Shown: positions 25,017-33,020, counted from the first letter of the stretch. The stretch is DNA of 64,000 bases from Betaproteobacteria bacterium (GCA_016873935.1 VGVT01000003.1:51949-115948); one strand, 5' to 3'. Notes: generated from the letters alone by a model not told the origin. A program made the numbers and translations.

Positions 25017-25700
25017 CTATTTGCCGTGCAGCACGTCGCCCAGGCCCAATCCGGCCAGGTGCCTGACGCCGCGTCCCAGGTAATAGAGCACGGCCAGCAT
25101 GATCAGCATGGCGGGCACGGCGATCATGGGGTAGCTCAACAGGGTGAGCCGGCCGAGTTCCTCGTTGAAGGCGGCGGTGCCGGCAGGGCTGGTGACGATC
25201 CGGGTGGCGAGCACGTAGTTCATCACCGACGAGAAGGCGAAGGAACCGGCCAGCATCCAGGTGGCGGTGCGCAGACGGGCCTCGAACGCGGCCTGGTTGC
25301 CGCGTTCGGCGAGGGCCGCGTCGATCCTCGCGGTGTCCAGCAGCATGGGGGTGTAGAGCAGCACGCGCACCAGCGGGTAGGGGCTGAGCGCCGAGCCGGC
25401 GACGATCAGGCCCAGCACGCCGGGAACCGCCGCCTCCTTCACCGCCAGCCAGCGCGTGTCGAGTTCCAGCAGGCCAATGCCGCCGGTGAGCAGCAGGCTG
25501 ACCACGCCGAGGCCGGCGAACAGGCTGAACCTGTGGCTCTTCGCCAGTTCGTGCAACCCCCAGCCGATGGGAAAGGCCAACGCCACCACCAGCGCGCCCG
25601 CCGCACCCAGGTAATCAGGCTTGGAGAGCTGCATGAGGATGAGCGAGGGGATGAGCAGGGTGACGGCAATTTCCAGCAAGGGAGAACGCGATTGAGTCAT
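25017..25700 (-). CDS. VC0807-family membrane protein
   Basis: A 227-residue protein with about six membrane helices. The sequence follows the VC0807 family closely: SPLLEIAVTLLIPSLIL, ALAFPIGWGLHEL, LLLTGGIGLLELDTRWLAVK, RLRTATWMLAGSFAFSSVMN and TSPAGTAAFNEELGRLTLLSYP. Its role is not known; a septation- or transport-related function has been supposed for relatives. It stands alone between the TerB-like gene and tsaC. Confidence 0.8.
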   Translation of the reverse strand: MTQSRSPLLEIAVTLLIPSLILMQLSKPDYLGAAGALVVALAFPIGWGLHELAKSHRFSLFAGLGVVSLLLTGGIGLLELDTRWLAVKEAAVPGVLGLIVAGSALSPYPLVRVLLYTPMLLDTARIDAALAERGNQAAFEARLRTATWMLAGSFAFSSVMNYVLATRIVTSPAGTAAFNEELGRLTLLSYPMIAVPAMLIMLAVLYYLGRGVRHLAGLGLGDVLHGK

Positions 25701-25821
25701 GGTGGAGCCTATTAGCGGACTTTGGACAGAGAGACCGCGGTTTGCCGCGCAGGTTCTCCGCTACCCGTGGAAAGGTCATGCGGCGGCTGCGATGTACGGG
25801 CGACGCGGGCAGGTTGATGGT

Positions 25822-26832
25822 TCAGCCGCGCCGGTGGGCCGCCCGCGCCAGGCGATCGCGCACCGCCAGCCAGTCCGGACTTTCCGGCGGCGCTTCGACC
25901 AGGATGACGCCGTGACCGGCATTGTCCAGCCGGCGCAGGGTGGCGTAGAGGACGCGGGCGTAGCCGGCGGCATCCGCCGGCATGGGCTCGACAAGGGCAC
26001 TCGCGGGCAGAGCGGCGGCCTCGCCGAGGGCAAGCACCGTGACCCGCAGGCCACGCTGCGCCAGTTCGTCGGCACGCGCGGCCAGCGCTCCGGCGGACCA
26101 CACCTCCAGGGGCGTGGCGGGCGCGTAGTGGCTGGCCAGGGCGCCCGGCACGCGCGGGGTATCGGCGCCACCCGCGCGATGGGGCAGCATGACCGGCTGT
26201 CCCAACACCGCCTCCAGGCGGGCCGGGGAGATGCCGCCGGGGCGCAGCAGCACGGGCGCCTCGCCGAGCAGGCCGACGATGCTGGATTCCACCCCCACCG
26301 AGCAGGGTCCGCCGTCCAGGATAAGGTCTACCGCCGTACCCAGTTCGTCGCGCACGTGCGCGGCGGTGGTGGGGGAAACGCGGCCGAAGCGGTTGGCGGA
26401 CGGTGCCACCAGGGGTCCGGCGGCTTGCAGCAGGGCCAGGGCCACGGGGTGCGCGGGCACGCGCAGGGCGACGCTGTCCTGGCCGCCGGTGATGACGTCC
26501 GCGACGTCCTGGCGGCGCGGCAGCACCAGGGTCAGGGGGCCCGGCCAGAACGCCCTCGCCAGGCGACGGGCCGCCTCGGGCACGTCCCGCGCCCATTCGT
26601 CGAGCAGTTCGGCGGCGCCGAGATGGACGATGAGGGGATGGTCGGCAGGCCGGCCCTTGGCGGCGAAGACGCGGGCGACGGCGGCCGGGTCGCGGGCGCT
26701 GGCGCCGAGGCCATACACCGTCTCGGTGGGAAAGGCGACCAGGCCGCCGGCTGCGAGGAGGGTGGCGGCGCGGGCGATGTTTTGCGGCGTGGCGGCGACC
26801 AGGCCGCCGTCGGCCGAAGCGGTGGATGCCAT
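25822..26832 (-). CDS. L-threonylcarbamoyladenylate synthase (Sua5/TsaC type)
   Basis: A 336-residue protein. Residues 10-200 form the YrdC-like domain with LVAFPTETVYGLGA, VFAAKGRPADHPLIVH, FWPGPLTLVL, LRVPAHPVA and SANRFGRVSPTTAAHV. Residues 220-336 are the Sua5 C-terminal domain beginning VPGALASHYAPATP. It makes threonylcarbamoyl-AMP for the t6A modification of ANN-reading tRNAs. The long Sua5 form is usual in many bacteria. The ATG at 26832 is chosen over one 54 bases upstream because the added residues are not conserved. Confidence 0.93.
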   Translation of the reverse strand: MASTASADGGLVAATPQNIARAATLLAAGGLVAFPTETVYGLGASARDPAAVARVFAAKGRPADHPLIVHLGAAELLDEWARDVPEAARRLARAFWPGPLTLVLPRRQDVADVITGGQDSVALRVPAHPVALALLQAAGPLVAPSANRFGRVSPTTAAHVRDELGTAVDLILDGGPCSVGVESSIVGLLGEAPVLLRPGGISPARLEAVLGQPVMLPHRAGGADTPRVPGALASHYAPATPLEVWSAGALAARADELAQRGLRVTVLALGEAAALPASALVEPMPADAAGYARVLYATLRRLDNAGHGVILVEAPPESPDWLAVRDRLARAAHRRG

Positions 26833-26897
26833 GACGGCGGTTTTCCGTCCGCCGCTCAAAGCCTGTGAATTGTTCGAACCCGGCAACTACAGTGGTC

Positions 26898-26993
26898 GTC
26901 ATTCCCGCGTAAGCGGGAAACCAGATTGTGCATCGGGTTGATTTTCAAGGCAGTGAGTCCTACGAACTGGATTCCCGCGTGCGCGGGAATGAC
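26898..26993. repeat. Inverted repeat pair of the ATTCCCGCG type
   Basis: GTCATTCCCGCGTAAGCGGG (from 26898) and ATTCCCGCGTGCGCGGGAAT followed by GAC (to 26993) are each small palindromes and are also reverse complements of one another. They are separated by about 40 bases in the gap between tsaC and the PII-like gene. This type of dispersed repeat is widespread in proteobacteria. Confidence 0.8.
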
Positions 26994-27026
26994 GGATTTT
27001 TTGAGCGCAGAGATTTTCAAAACAGC

Positions 27027-27317
27027 TCAGTTCTGCAACTGCACCGGGCAGGTAAACATGAGCAGGCCGTAGTCCTTTTCGTACTGGGCCTGCAGCCGCT
27101 CGACGATGCGGCCGCACAGGTCCGGGTCGCCGACCACGTCGATGCGGATGTTGCCGCCGGCGCTCCACTTGCCGCTGCGCACGCCGTGGGTACCGCGCCC
27201 GCGCGCCTCGGTGATGGTGTAGCCCTTGGCGCCCAGGCCCATGATCTCGTCGATGAGCATGTCCTCCAGAACCGCCTCGGACAGGATGGTCAGCAGCAAC
27301 ATGTCTTGCGCGGGCAT
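27027..27317 (-). CDS. sbtB: PII-like regulatory protein, SbtB type
   Basis: A 96-residue PII-superfamily protein with a ferredoxin-like fold pattern: LLLTILSEAVLEDMLIDEIMGLGAKGYTITEARGRG, then a T-loop region GTHGVRSGKWSAGGNIRIDVVGD, then LQAQYEKDYGLLMFTC. The short C-terminus lacks the two-cysteine tail of some cyanobacterial SbtB proteins. SbtB proteins bind adenine nucleotides and regulate SbtA. It starts 3 bases after the sbtA stop, so the two are certainly coupled. The assignment comes mainly from family shape and this pairing. Confidence 0.85.
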   Translation of the reverse strand: MPAQDMLLLTILSEAVLEDMLIDEIMGLGAKGYTITEARGRGTHGVRSGKWSAGGNIRIDVVGDPDLCGRIVERLQAQYEKDYGLLMFTCPVQLQN

Positions 27318-27320
27318 GGA

Positions 27321-28262
27321 TCAGCCTCCTTGGTGGATGAAGCGGGCCATCCACAGGTAGATCGGGATGCCCAGGAAGATGTTGAAGGGGAAGGTCATGC
27401 CCAGCGAGGCGCCGATGGACAGGGCCGGATTCGCCTCGGGCACGGCGATACGCATGGCCGCCGGGGCGGCGATGTAGGAGGCGCTGGCGAACAGGGTGGC
27501 GAGCAGGAAGGTGCCGCCCACCGTGAAGCCGAGCATCCAGCCGGTGAGCGTGCCCAGGGTGGCTGAGAAGATCGGCATCAACACGGCGAAGCCGGCGAGG
27601 AAGGCGCCGTACTCGCGCAGCGCGGCGATGCGGCTGGAGGCGACCAGGCCCATTTCCAGCAGGAACAGGGCCAGCACGCCCTTGAACAGGTCGAAGAACA
27701 GCTTGTCGAGGGGCTTGATGCCTTCCGCGCCGGCGACGAAACCGATGATCAGGCCGCCGGCGAGCAGGTAGATGCTCTTGCCGAAGAACACCTCGTGCAG
27801 CAGCTTGCCCCAGCGCACCGTGCCCTGGCCGTAGCGCGCGAGGATGACGCCCAGCACCAGGGCGGGGATTTCCAGGAGCACCAGGAAGACGATGAGATAG
27901 CCCTCGAAATCGAGCTTTTCCTGGCCCAGCAGGGTAATGCCGACGGAGAAGGTGACGACGCTCACCGAGCCGTAGTGGGCGGCGATGGAGGCCGAATCGG
28001 CGCGGCTCATGCGGCCGAGATAACGCAAAACCGGGAAGGCCACCAGGGGGATGAGGGCGCCCACCAGGACGATGACCAGGCCCGCGCCGAGCAGGTCGAC
28101 CACCGGATGCTTGGCCATTTCCACCCCGCCCTTGAGGCCGATGGCGAGCAGGATGAAGATGGACAGGGCCTCGTAGATGCTGCCCGGGATCTTGAGATCG
28201 GAGCGCAGCAGACCCGCCGCCACCCCCAGCACGAAGAACAGCACCACCGGTTCGAAACTCAT
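27321..28262 (-). CDS. sbtA: Sodium-dependent bicarbonate transporter SbtA
   Basis: A 313-residue membrane protein of the SbtA/DUF897 family with about ten helices in two inverted halves. Recognisable blocks are LFFVLGVAAGLLRSDLKIP near the start, IFILLAIGLKGGVEMAKHP, ADSASIAAHYGSVSVVTFSVG (ion-binding loop of half one), LEMGLVASSRIAALREYG, and ASASYIAAPAAMRIAVPEANP (half two). It takes up bicarbonate with Na+ at high affinity. Here it sits at the end of the sulP operon, opposite the carboxysome locus, and should feed HCO3- to the carboxysome. Confidence 0.93.
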   Translation of the reverse strand: MSFEPVVLFFVLGVAAGLLRSDLKIPGSIYEALSIFILLAIGLKGGVEMAKHPVVDLLGAGLVIVLVGALIPLVAFPVLRYLGRMSRADSASIAAHYGSVSVVTFSVGITLLGQEKLDFEGYLIVFLVLLEIPALVLGVILARYGQGTVRWGKLLHEVFFGKSIYLLAGGLIIGFVAGAEGIKPLDKLFFDLFKGVLALFLLEMGLVASSRIAALREYGAFLAGFAVLMPIFSATLGTLTGWMLGFTVGGTFLLATLFASASYIAAPAAMRIAVPEANPALSIGASLGMTFPFNIFLGIPIYLWMARFIHQGG

Positions 28263-28315
28263 CGCGTCCTCCCGCCGGATGCCGCCGGCAACGGATTACC
28301 GCCCAGCGGGGCGGC

Positions 28316-28618
28316 TCACTCGTCCTCGTCCAGCTCGGGATCCCAACCCCGCTGGCGGCCCCGGCGCATGGCCCAGTCGTAGAGTTCGGCATGGCGCGCG
28401 CGCAGGTCGTCGGGCAGTCGGCTGGGCAGGTTGCCATATTCGTCCCAGCGCTGATTCACCTGCTCGAAGAGGTGTTGCATGCGCTGCAGGTCCCAGCCGG
28501 CGCAATCCTCCTCGCGCGGCAGCATCCCGAACAGCCAGGCATCGAGGACGACGCGGCCCAGGGTGGTGATGCCGTGGGTGTCCTGGTTGAAGCCGGCGTA
28601 GGTCATCTTCTCGGCCAT
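28316..28618 (-). CDS. Hypothetical 100-residue protein of the bicarbonate-uptake operon
   Basis: A 100-residue soluble, acidic, Trp-rich protein starting MAEKMTYAGFNQDTHGITTLGRVVLDAWLFGML. The C-terminal half is helical (HLFEQVNQRWDEYGNLPSRLPDDLRARHAELYDWAM) and ends in an acidic tail, DPELDEDE. No family is recognised. It lies 4 bases after the protease gene and 53 bases before sbtA, inside a single leftward operon, so it may assist or regulate one of the transporters. Confidence 0.75.
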   Translation of the reverse strand: MAEKMTYAGFNQDTHGITTLGRVVLDAWLFGMLPREEDCAGWDLQRMQHLFEQVNQRWDEYGNLPSRLPDDLRARHAELYDWAMRRGRQRGWDPELDEDE

Positions 28619-28622
28619 AGGC

Positions 28623-29447
28623 TTACTCCGCCCACTTGCCCAGGTAAGCGTTGATCACGTCCAGCACCGCCTGGGACTTGATGACCAGACCCAGGTCGAT
28701 CATCTCCGAGCCCATGACCATGGAGGTATTGTTGGCCGGCACCGGCACGGACACCAGGTGGTTGGCCTCCTCGCGGAAGAACACCGCCGCCACCACGCCG
28801 GCGAACAGGAACTTGCGCCCGGCGCTCTGGCTGGGACGCAGGGGGTCGGGCTGGTAGACGAACACCGGACTGCCGCTGGAGCCGGGATACACCGCCGCAT
28901 CGATGAGGAATTCGGCGCGACCCTCGAAATCCAGGGCCATGGGGGTGGCGGTGGTGCCCCGCCGCAGGATGGGCATCAGGTTGACCTGGTCCCAGACGCC
29001 GCTGGGATAGCCGACGAACAGCACCTCCTCGAGGGCGTCCAGGGCGCGCAGGGTGGCGGCGTCCGGCGCCAGGCGGCTGTCGATGGGCTGGTAGTAGAGC
29101 TCCACGCCCTGGTCACGCGCAGCCTGTTCGAGCGGCCGCATGGGGATGATGGCCAGGTCCACCTCCGGGTTCGGGTGCATGAACCAGGCCTGGGGAAAAT
29201 CCTCGATGTTGAGTTGGAAACGCTGGCCGAAGGCCGGCTGCCCGTTCTGCTTCTGGGTGAACACCAGGCCGCCGCGGCGCACGCCATCGACCAGATGGCG
29301 GTTGGTGACGATGAAGGTGTGGGTGCCGCGCGGGTGGGCATGGCTCACCACGAAGGCGGTGCCGGAACCCTCGCTGCCGTCCTCGAGGACGGTATCGACA
29401 CGGATGGTGTTGAACAGCAGCTTCTTGGTGAGGGAATTGATTTCCAC
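28623..29447 (-). CDS. Cytoplasmic trypsin-like serine protease in the sulP-sbtA operon
   Basis: A 274-residue protein with a chymotrypsin-fold catalytic triad: His51 in TNRHLVDG, Asp97 in PEVDLAI, and Ser191 in VYPGSSGSPVF. GTAFVVSHAHPRGTHTFIVTN is the entry strand. There is no signal peptide or membrane helix, so it should act in the cytoplasm, unlike DegP/HtrA relatives, and it has no PDZ domain. It begins 7 bases after sulP and ends 4 bases before the unknown 100-aa gene. It may cleave or regulate the transporters or a carboxysome component; that is inference. Confidence 0.82.
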   Translation of the reverse strand: MEINSLTKKLLFNTIRVDTVLEDGSEGSGTAFVVSHAHPRGTHTFIVTNRHLVDGVRRGGLVFTQKQNGQPAFGQRFQLNIEDFPQAWFMHPNPEVDLAIIPMRPLEQAARDQGVELYYQPIDSRLAPDAATLRALDALEEVLFVGYPSGVWDQVNLMPILRRGTTATPMALDFEGRAEFLIDAAVYPGSSGSPVFVYQPDPLRPSQSAGRKFLFAGVVAAVFFREEANHLVSVPVPANNTSMVMGSEMIDLGLVIKSQAVLDVINAYLGKWAE

Positions 29448-29454
29448 GGTGGCC

Positions 29455-31584
29455 TCAGCTCTGTGACGCGGGCTTCAGGGGACAGAACAGGTCTTCCTCG
29501 GCGGCGCTGCCCAGGCGCTCGTAGATGGCGAAGATGGCCTGGTCCTCGGTGGCGAAGATGTTCTCCTGTCCGACCAGCTCGAACAGGCCGGTTTGCCGCA
29601 TGACGTCGATCACCTGCTTCTTCAGGCCGGAGAACACCAGGGTGACGCCGGCGGCGCGCAGGCGCTCGATGAGATGGTGCACCACTTCCTCGCCGGAGGC
29701 GTCCATCTGGTTGATGGAATCGCCGACGATGAGCACGTATTTCGCCTTGGGATGGTCGGCCAGCGCCTCCAGCACGGCGTCCTCGAAATAGGAGATGTTG
29801 GCGAAATACAGCGAGCCGTCGTAGCGCATGGCCATGATGTGCTCGCTGGTGGGCAGGTCAGGGTTCACCTTGATGTCGCGCAGGGTGCCGTCCTTGAAGC
29901 GTCCGAGCAGGGCAACGCGGGGCTTCATGGTGCGCAGCAGGAAGAGGACGATGGCCAGGCCGGCGCCGACCAGGATGCCGTTGTCGAGGTGGGGCGCGAA
30001 GAACAGGGTGGCGGCGAAGGTGACGATGGCCGCGGCGCCGTCGTGCTTGTGCGCCTTCCAGGCGTGCTTGACGGCCTCGACGTTGACCAGGCCGCCCACC
30101 GCCATGACGATGATGGCCGCCAGCACGGCCTGCGGCAGGTGGTAGAGCAGCGGCGTCAGGAACAGCAGGGTCAGTGCCACCACCAGCGCGGTGAACACCG
30201 CCGACAGGCCGGAGGTGGCCCCCATGCTGGCGTTCACCGCGGTGCGCGAGAAGGAGCCCGATGAGGGATAGGCCTGGGAGAAGCTGCCGACGATGTTGGC
30301 AGCCCCCTGGCCGATCAGTTCCTGGTTCGGATCCAGGCGCTGGCGGGTCTTCGCCGCCACCGCCTTGGCGATGGAAATCGCCTCCATGAAGCCCACCAGG
30401 GCGATCACCAGGGCCGCCGAAAGCATCGCGCCGAACTTGTCCATGTCCAGCGCAGGCATGGATATGGCGGGCAGCCCCTCGGGGATGGCGCCCACCACTT
30501 CGCCGCCGCCCACCAGCTTGAAGTCGCCCTTCGATATCTTGCGGATGCGATAGACGGTGTCCTCCACCTGCACCCCCTGCGGCACGGCGCCCGCCAGGTA
30601 GATCGCCGTGGTCTTGCCTTCGCCATCCACCGCGCGCACCACCGGCATCTGGCGCATCGCTTTGCGCAGGGAGGCCGCCGATTCCTCGGTCTCCTGCACC
30701 ACCAGACGCATCAGGTCGGCCTCGGCATGCAACGAAACGATCAGGGCACTGTCGTGCTCGTCGGCTTTTTCGGCCTGCAGCAGATTGGCGTTGATCTGTG
30801 CCAGCTCGCCGCGCAGGCGCGCCAGTTCGGTGTCGGCGGCGACCACCTTTTCCACCTGGGCGCGCAACAAGGGATCGTGCAGATGCTCCAGACTACCGGC
30901 GGCGTTCTTCTCGAAACCGATGGCCCAGGCCAGCAGCGTGCTGAGCACCACGGCGATGAGCACGCCGGGCAGCTTGGGGGCGTATTTCTTCAGCGCCCAC
31001 ATCAGCAGCATGGCGCCCACGCCCATGGCCAGGGTAGGCAGGTGGGTATCGCCCACTTGTTTAAACACGGCAACGATGTCGTTCATGAACGACTCACTGC
31101 GCGGCATGGAGACGCCGAGCAGCTTCGACAACTGCGACAGGGCGATGATGATGGCGGCCGCGTTGGTGAAGCCGACGATGACAGGGTGGGACAGGAAGTT
31201 GACGATGACGCCCAGCTTGAACACCCCCAGGGCGAGTTGGATGAGACCCACCAGCAGGGTCATCATGATCGCCAGGGCGATGAACTGGTCGCTGCCGGGG
31301 GCCGCCAGGGTGGCCAGGGCGGATGCGGTGAGCAGGGACACCACCGCGACCGGGCCGGTGGCCAACTGGTTGGAGGAGCCCCACATCGAGGCCACCATCA
31401 CCGGCAGGAAGGCGGCGTACAGGCCGTAGTAGGCGGGCATCCCCGCCAACTGGGCGTAGGCCATGGACTGGGGAATCAGCACCAGCGCCACCGTCAGGCC
31501 GGCCATGAAGTTGATCTTCACATCGCCGGCGGACATCGGGAACCAGCGCAGGAAGGGAAGGAAGCGGAGCAGTTTTTCGTTCAT
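29455..31584 (-). CDS. SulP-family anion transporter with STAS domain and a large soluble insert
   Basis: A 709-residue SulP/SLC26 protein. The membrane domain starts with the signature VALVLIPQSMAYAQLAGMP and ANIVGSFSQAYPSSGSFSRTAVN in the second half. A STAS domain fills about residues 590-690 (GSLYFANISYFEDAVLEAL...VVHHLIERLRAAGVTLVFSG). Residues about 229-358 form an extra segment, helical and coiled-coil-like (DTELARLRGELAQINANLLQ), inserted where relatives go directly to a short strand before GAIPEGLPAIS. By location with sbtA and the carboxysome it is most likely a bicarbonate importer like BicA, but sulfate is possible. It diverges from the LCIB-like gene. Confidence 0.88.
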   Translation of the reverse strand: MNEKLLRFLPFLRWFPMSAGDVKINFMAGLTVALVLIPQSMAYAQLAGMPAYYGLYAAFLPVMVASMWGSSNQLATGPVAVVSLLTASALATLAAPGSDQFIALAIMMTLLVGLIQLALGVFKLGVIVNFLSHPVIVGFTNAAAIIIALSQLSKLLGVSMPRSESFMNDIVAVFKQVGDTHLPTLAMGVGAMLLMWALKKYAPKLPGVLIAVVLSTLLAWAIGFEKNAAGSLEHLHDPLLRAQVEKVVAADTELARLRGELAQINANLLQAEKADEHDSALIVSLHAEADLMRLVVQETEESAASLRKAMRQMPVVRAVDGEGKTTAIYLAGAVPQGVQVEDTVYRIRKISKGDFKLVGGGEVVGAIPEGLPAISMPALDMDKFGAMLSAALVIALVGFMEAISIAKAVAAKTRQRLDPNQELIGQGAANIVGSFSQAYPSSGSFSRTAVNASMGATSGLSAVFTALVVALTLLFLTPLLYHLPQAVLAAIIVMAVGGLVNVEAVKHAWKAHKHDGAAAIVTFAATLFFAPHLDNGILVGAGLAIVLFLLRTMKPRVALLGRFKDGTLRDIKVNPDLPTSEHIMAMRYDGSLYFANISYFEDAVLEALADHPKAKYVLIVGDSINQMDASGEEVVHHLIERLRAAGVTLVFSGLKKQVIDVMRQTGLFELVGQENIFATEDQAIFAIYERLGSAAEEDLFCPLKPASQS

Positions 31585-31625
31585 CGTCGATGCAGGCTGG
31601 TGCGTTTCCGGCCAACCTTATCGTC

Positions 31626-31645
31626 ATATCAGGAAAGCCTGATAT
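31626..31645. promoter_or_regulatory. Palindrome between divergent sulP and LCIB-like genes
   Basis: ATATCAGG-AAAG-CCTGATAT is a perfect inverted repeat with 8-base arms. It lies in the 97-base gap between the two divergent starts. A perfect TATAAT on the minus strand (31649-31644) overlaps its right arm. On the plus strand a TTATCG...GATATT pair with a 17-base spacer covers it. It is a likely operator for a shared regulator; the regulator is not known. Confidence 0.55.
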
Positions 31646-31681
31646 TATACACGGCGCCTCCTGCCCCGGCTCCAATCCATC

Positions 31682-32833
31682 ATGTTCTCCAACCGCACCA
31701 GCATTGCCAGCGTCCTTGAAAGCTTCCACGTCGACGACCGCATGCTGGCCTACAACAACTTCGTCGCCAGACTCTACAACTGGTGCCTGTCGATGGGCTT
31801 CATGCCGGGCAAGATCATGCCCGCGCGGGCGTTCTGTTCGGACGAGAGCCAGGGCTTCCCCATCATCCTGCTGGCCAAGCACTTCGGCGCCTTCCCTTTC
31901 AATCATGGCCGCCTGGGCGGCATCATCTCGCTCGACCGGCACGGGCCGCACGCCGACCATGGCCGCGACCTGGTGCTGATCCAGGCCAGCCACGTGGGCT
32001 ACGACCCGGATAGTGCCGAGTTCGGCGTCTACCGCCGCCTGCATACCCAGGACGAAAGCAACTCCTGCAACTGCGGCAAGATCGGGAACATCATCGAGTG
32101 GTACCGGACCGGTTATCAGTACGCGCGGGAAAACGTGCGCTTGCTGCGCCATGGCGACACCCCCGCCCTGCTCATCGATAACCAGCTGCTGTCGCGCAAC
32201 CGCACCGAAGGCATCTTCCTGGTTGCCGACCGGCTCATCGAGGGCGTGGTCCGCCACAACCACCTGCCGCCGCCTCTGGCGGCGCGCAGCACGGGCATGG
32301 TCTATGCCGCCGCCAACAGCCTGGTCGAGCGCCTCGGCGCGGCGACCTGGCCGACGCAGGGCAGCGTGCAGATCGGTCCTCGTCTGGTGGCGGACGATTT
32401 CTTTTTCGTGCGCGAATTCGTCAACCCTGACATCAGCAAGGACCAGCTGGAGAGCAACATCCTGCCCGCCATGCCCTGGATCCTGACCTGCAAGCATCCC
32501 TTGCTCGCCGCCGCGCGCGCCAACACCATCGCCGAGTTTGACCGCGCCTACCGCAGCCTGACCCAGTCGCCCAAGGTGCGCGGCAAGAACATGCTGTTCC
32601 TGGCCGGCCTGAACATCGACATCTCGCCGTATCCCGGCGAAAACTTCCCCCTGACCAAATTCATGCCCTGGGCCGCCTACCTGCAGCGCGAGGACGGCAG
32701 TCGGGAACTGCTCGAACAGGACGAGCTCATTGAGCGCCTGGCCGCGCAACCGGCGGACAACCCCTCGCAACTCGCCCTCGACAAAGCCATCGCCACCATG
32801 GTCCGGCATCGCGACGTGCGTGTGCGGCTGTAG
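31682..32833 (+). CDS. LCIB/C-type (theta-like) carbonic anhydrase family protein
   Basis: A 383-residue soluble protein. The motif order matches algal LCIB: ARAFCSDES (Cys52, Asp54), FNHGRLGGIIS, VLIQASHVGYDPDS (His104) and SNSCNCGKIG (Cys129/Cys131). In LCIB, a Cys, a His and a Cys bind zinc and an Asp/Arg pair completes the site. The C-terminal 200 residues are longer than the core and have no clear motif. Known LCIB-family members interconvert CO2 and bicarbonate. It faces the sulP-sbtA operon and follows the carboxysome genes, so it may recapture leaked CO2. The assignment rests on motif spacing seen by eye, not on a search. Confidence 0.72.
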   Translation: MFSNRTSIASVLESFHVDDRMLAYNNFVARLYNWCLSMGFMPGKIMPARAFCSDESQGFPIILLAKHFGAFPFNHGRLGGIISLDRHGPHADHGRDLVLIQASHVGYDPDSAEFGVYRRLHTQDESNSCNCGKIGNIIEWYRTGYQYARENVRLLRHGDTPALLIDNQLLSRNRTEGIFLVADRLIEGVVRHNHLPPPLAARSTGMVYAAANSLVERLGAATWPTQGSVQIGPRLVADDFFFVREFVNPDISKDQLESNILPAMPWILTCKHPLLAAARANTIAEFDRAYRSLTQSPKVRGKNMLFLAGLNIDISPYPGENFPLTKFMPWAAYLQREDGSRELLEQDELIERLAAQPADNPSQLALDKAIATMVRHRDVRVRL

Positions 32834-32877
32834 CCGCGCTTTCCGGGTGGGTTCCGCGCTGGGGCCGGCACGGCCTC

Positions 32878-33020
32878 AGAGCCTGTGAAGAAATCGTAGC
32901 GAGCGGCCCGAGAGCAAGGCGGACGGAGCGCTGCGACGAGACATATCAAATAGATAGGCGAGGAGCGAGCACCGCCCAACGCAGCAATCGGGACGCGCAG
33001 TAGATTTATTCACAGGCTCT
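32878..33020. mobile_element. 143-bp terminal-inverted-repeat element, MITE-like
   Basis: The segment starts AGAGCCTGTGAA (32878-32889) and ends TTCACAGGCTCT (33009-33020), a perfect 12-base terminal inverted repeat. The interior has no gene. It lies between the LCIB-like gene and csoS1D and its right end touches the csoS1D stop codon. It looks like a non-autonomous mobile element. Confidence 0.7.

Noticed and set aside
29455..31584. Naming the SulP protein BicA or a sulfate permease outright
   Set aside because: Family membership is clear but the substrate cannot be read from sequence. Bicarbonate is favoured only by context.
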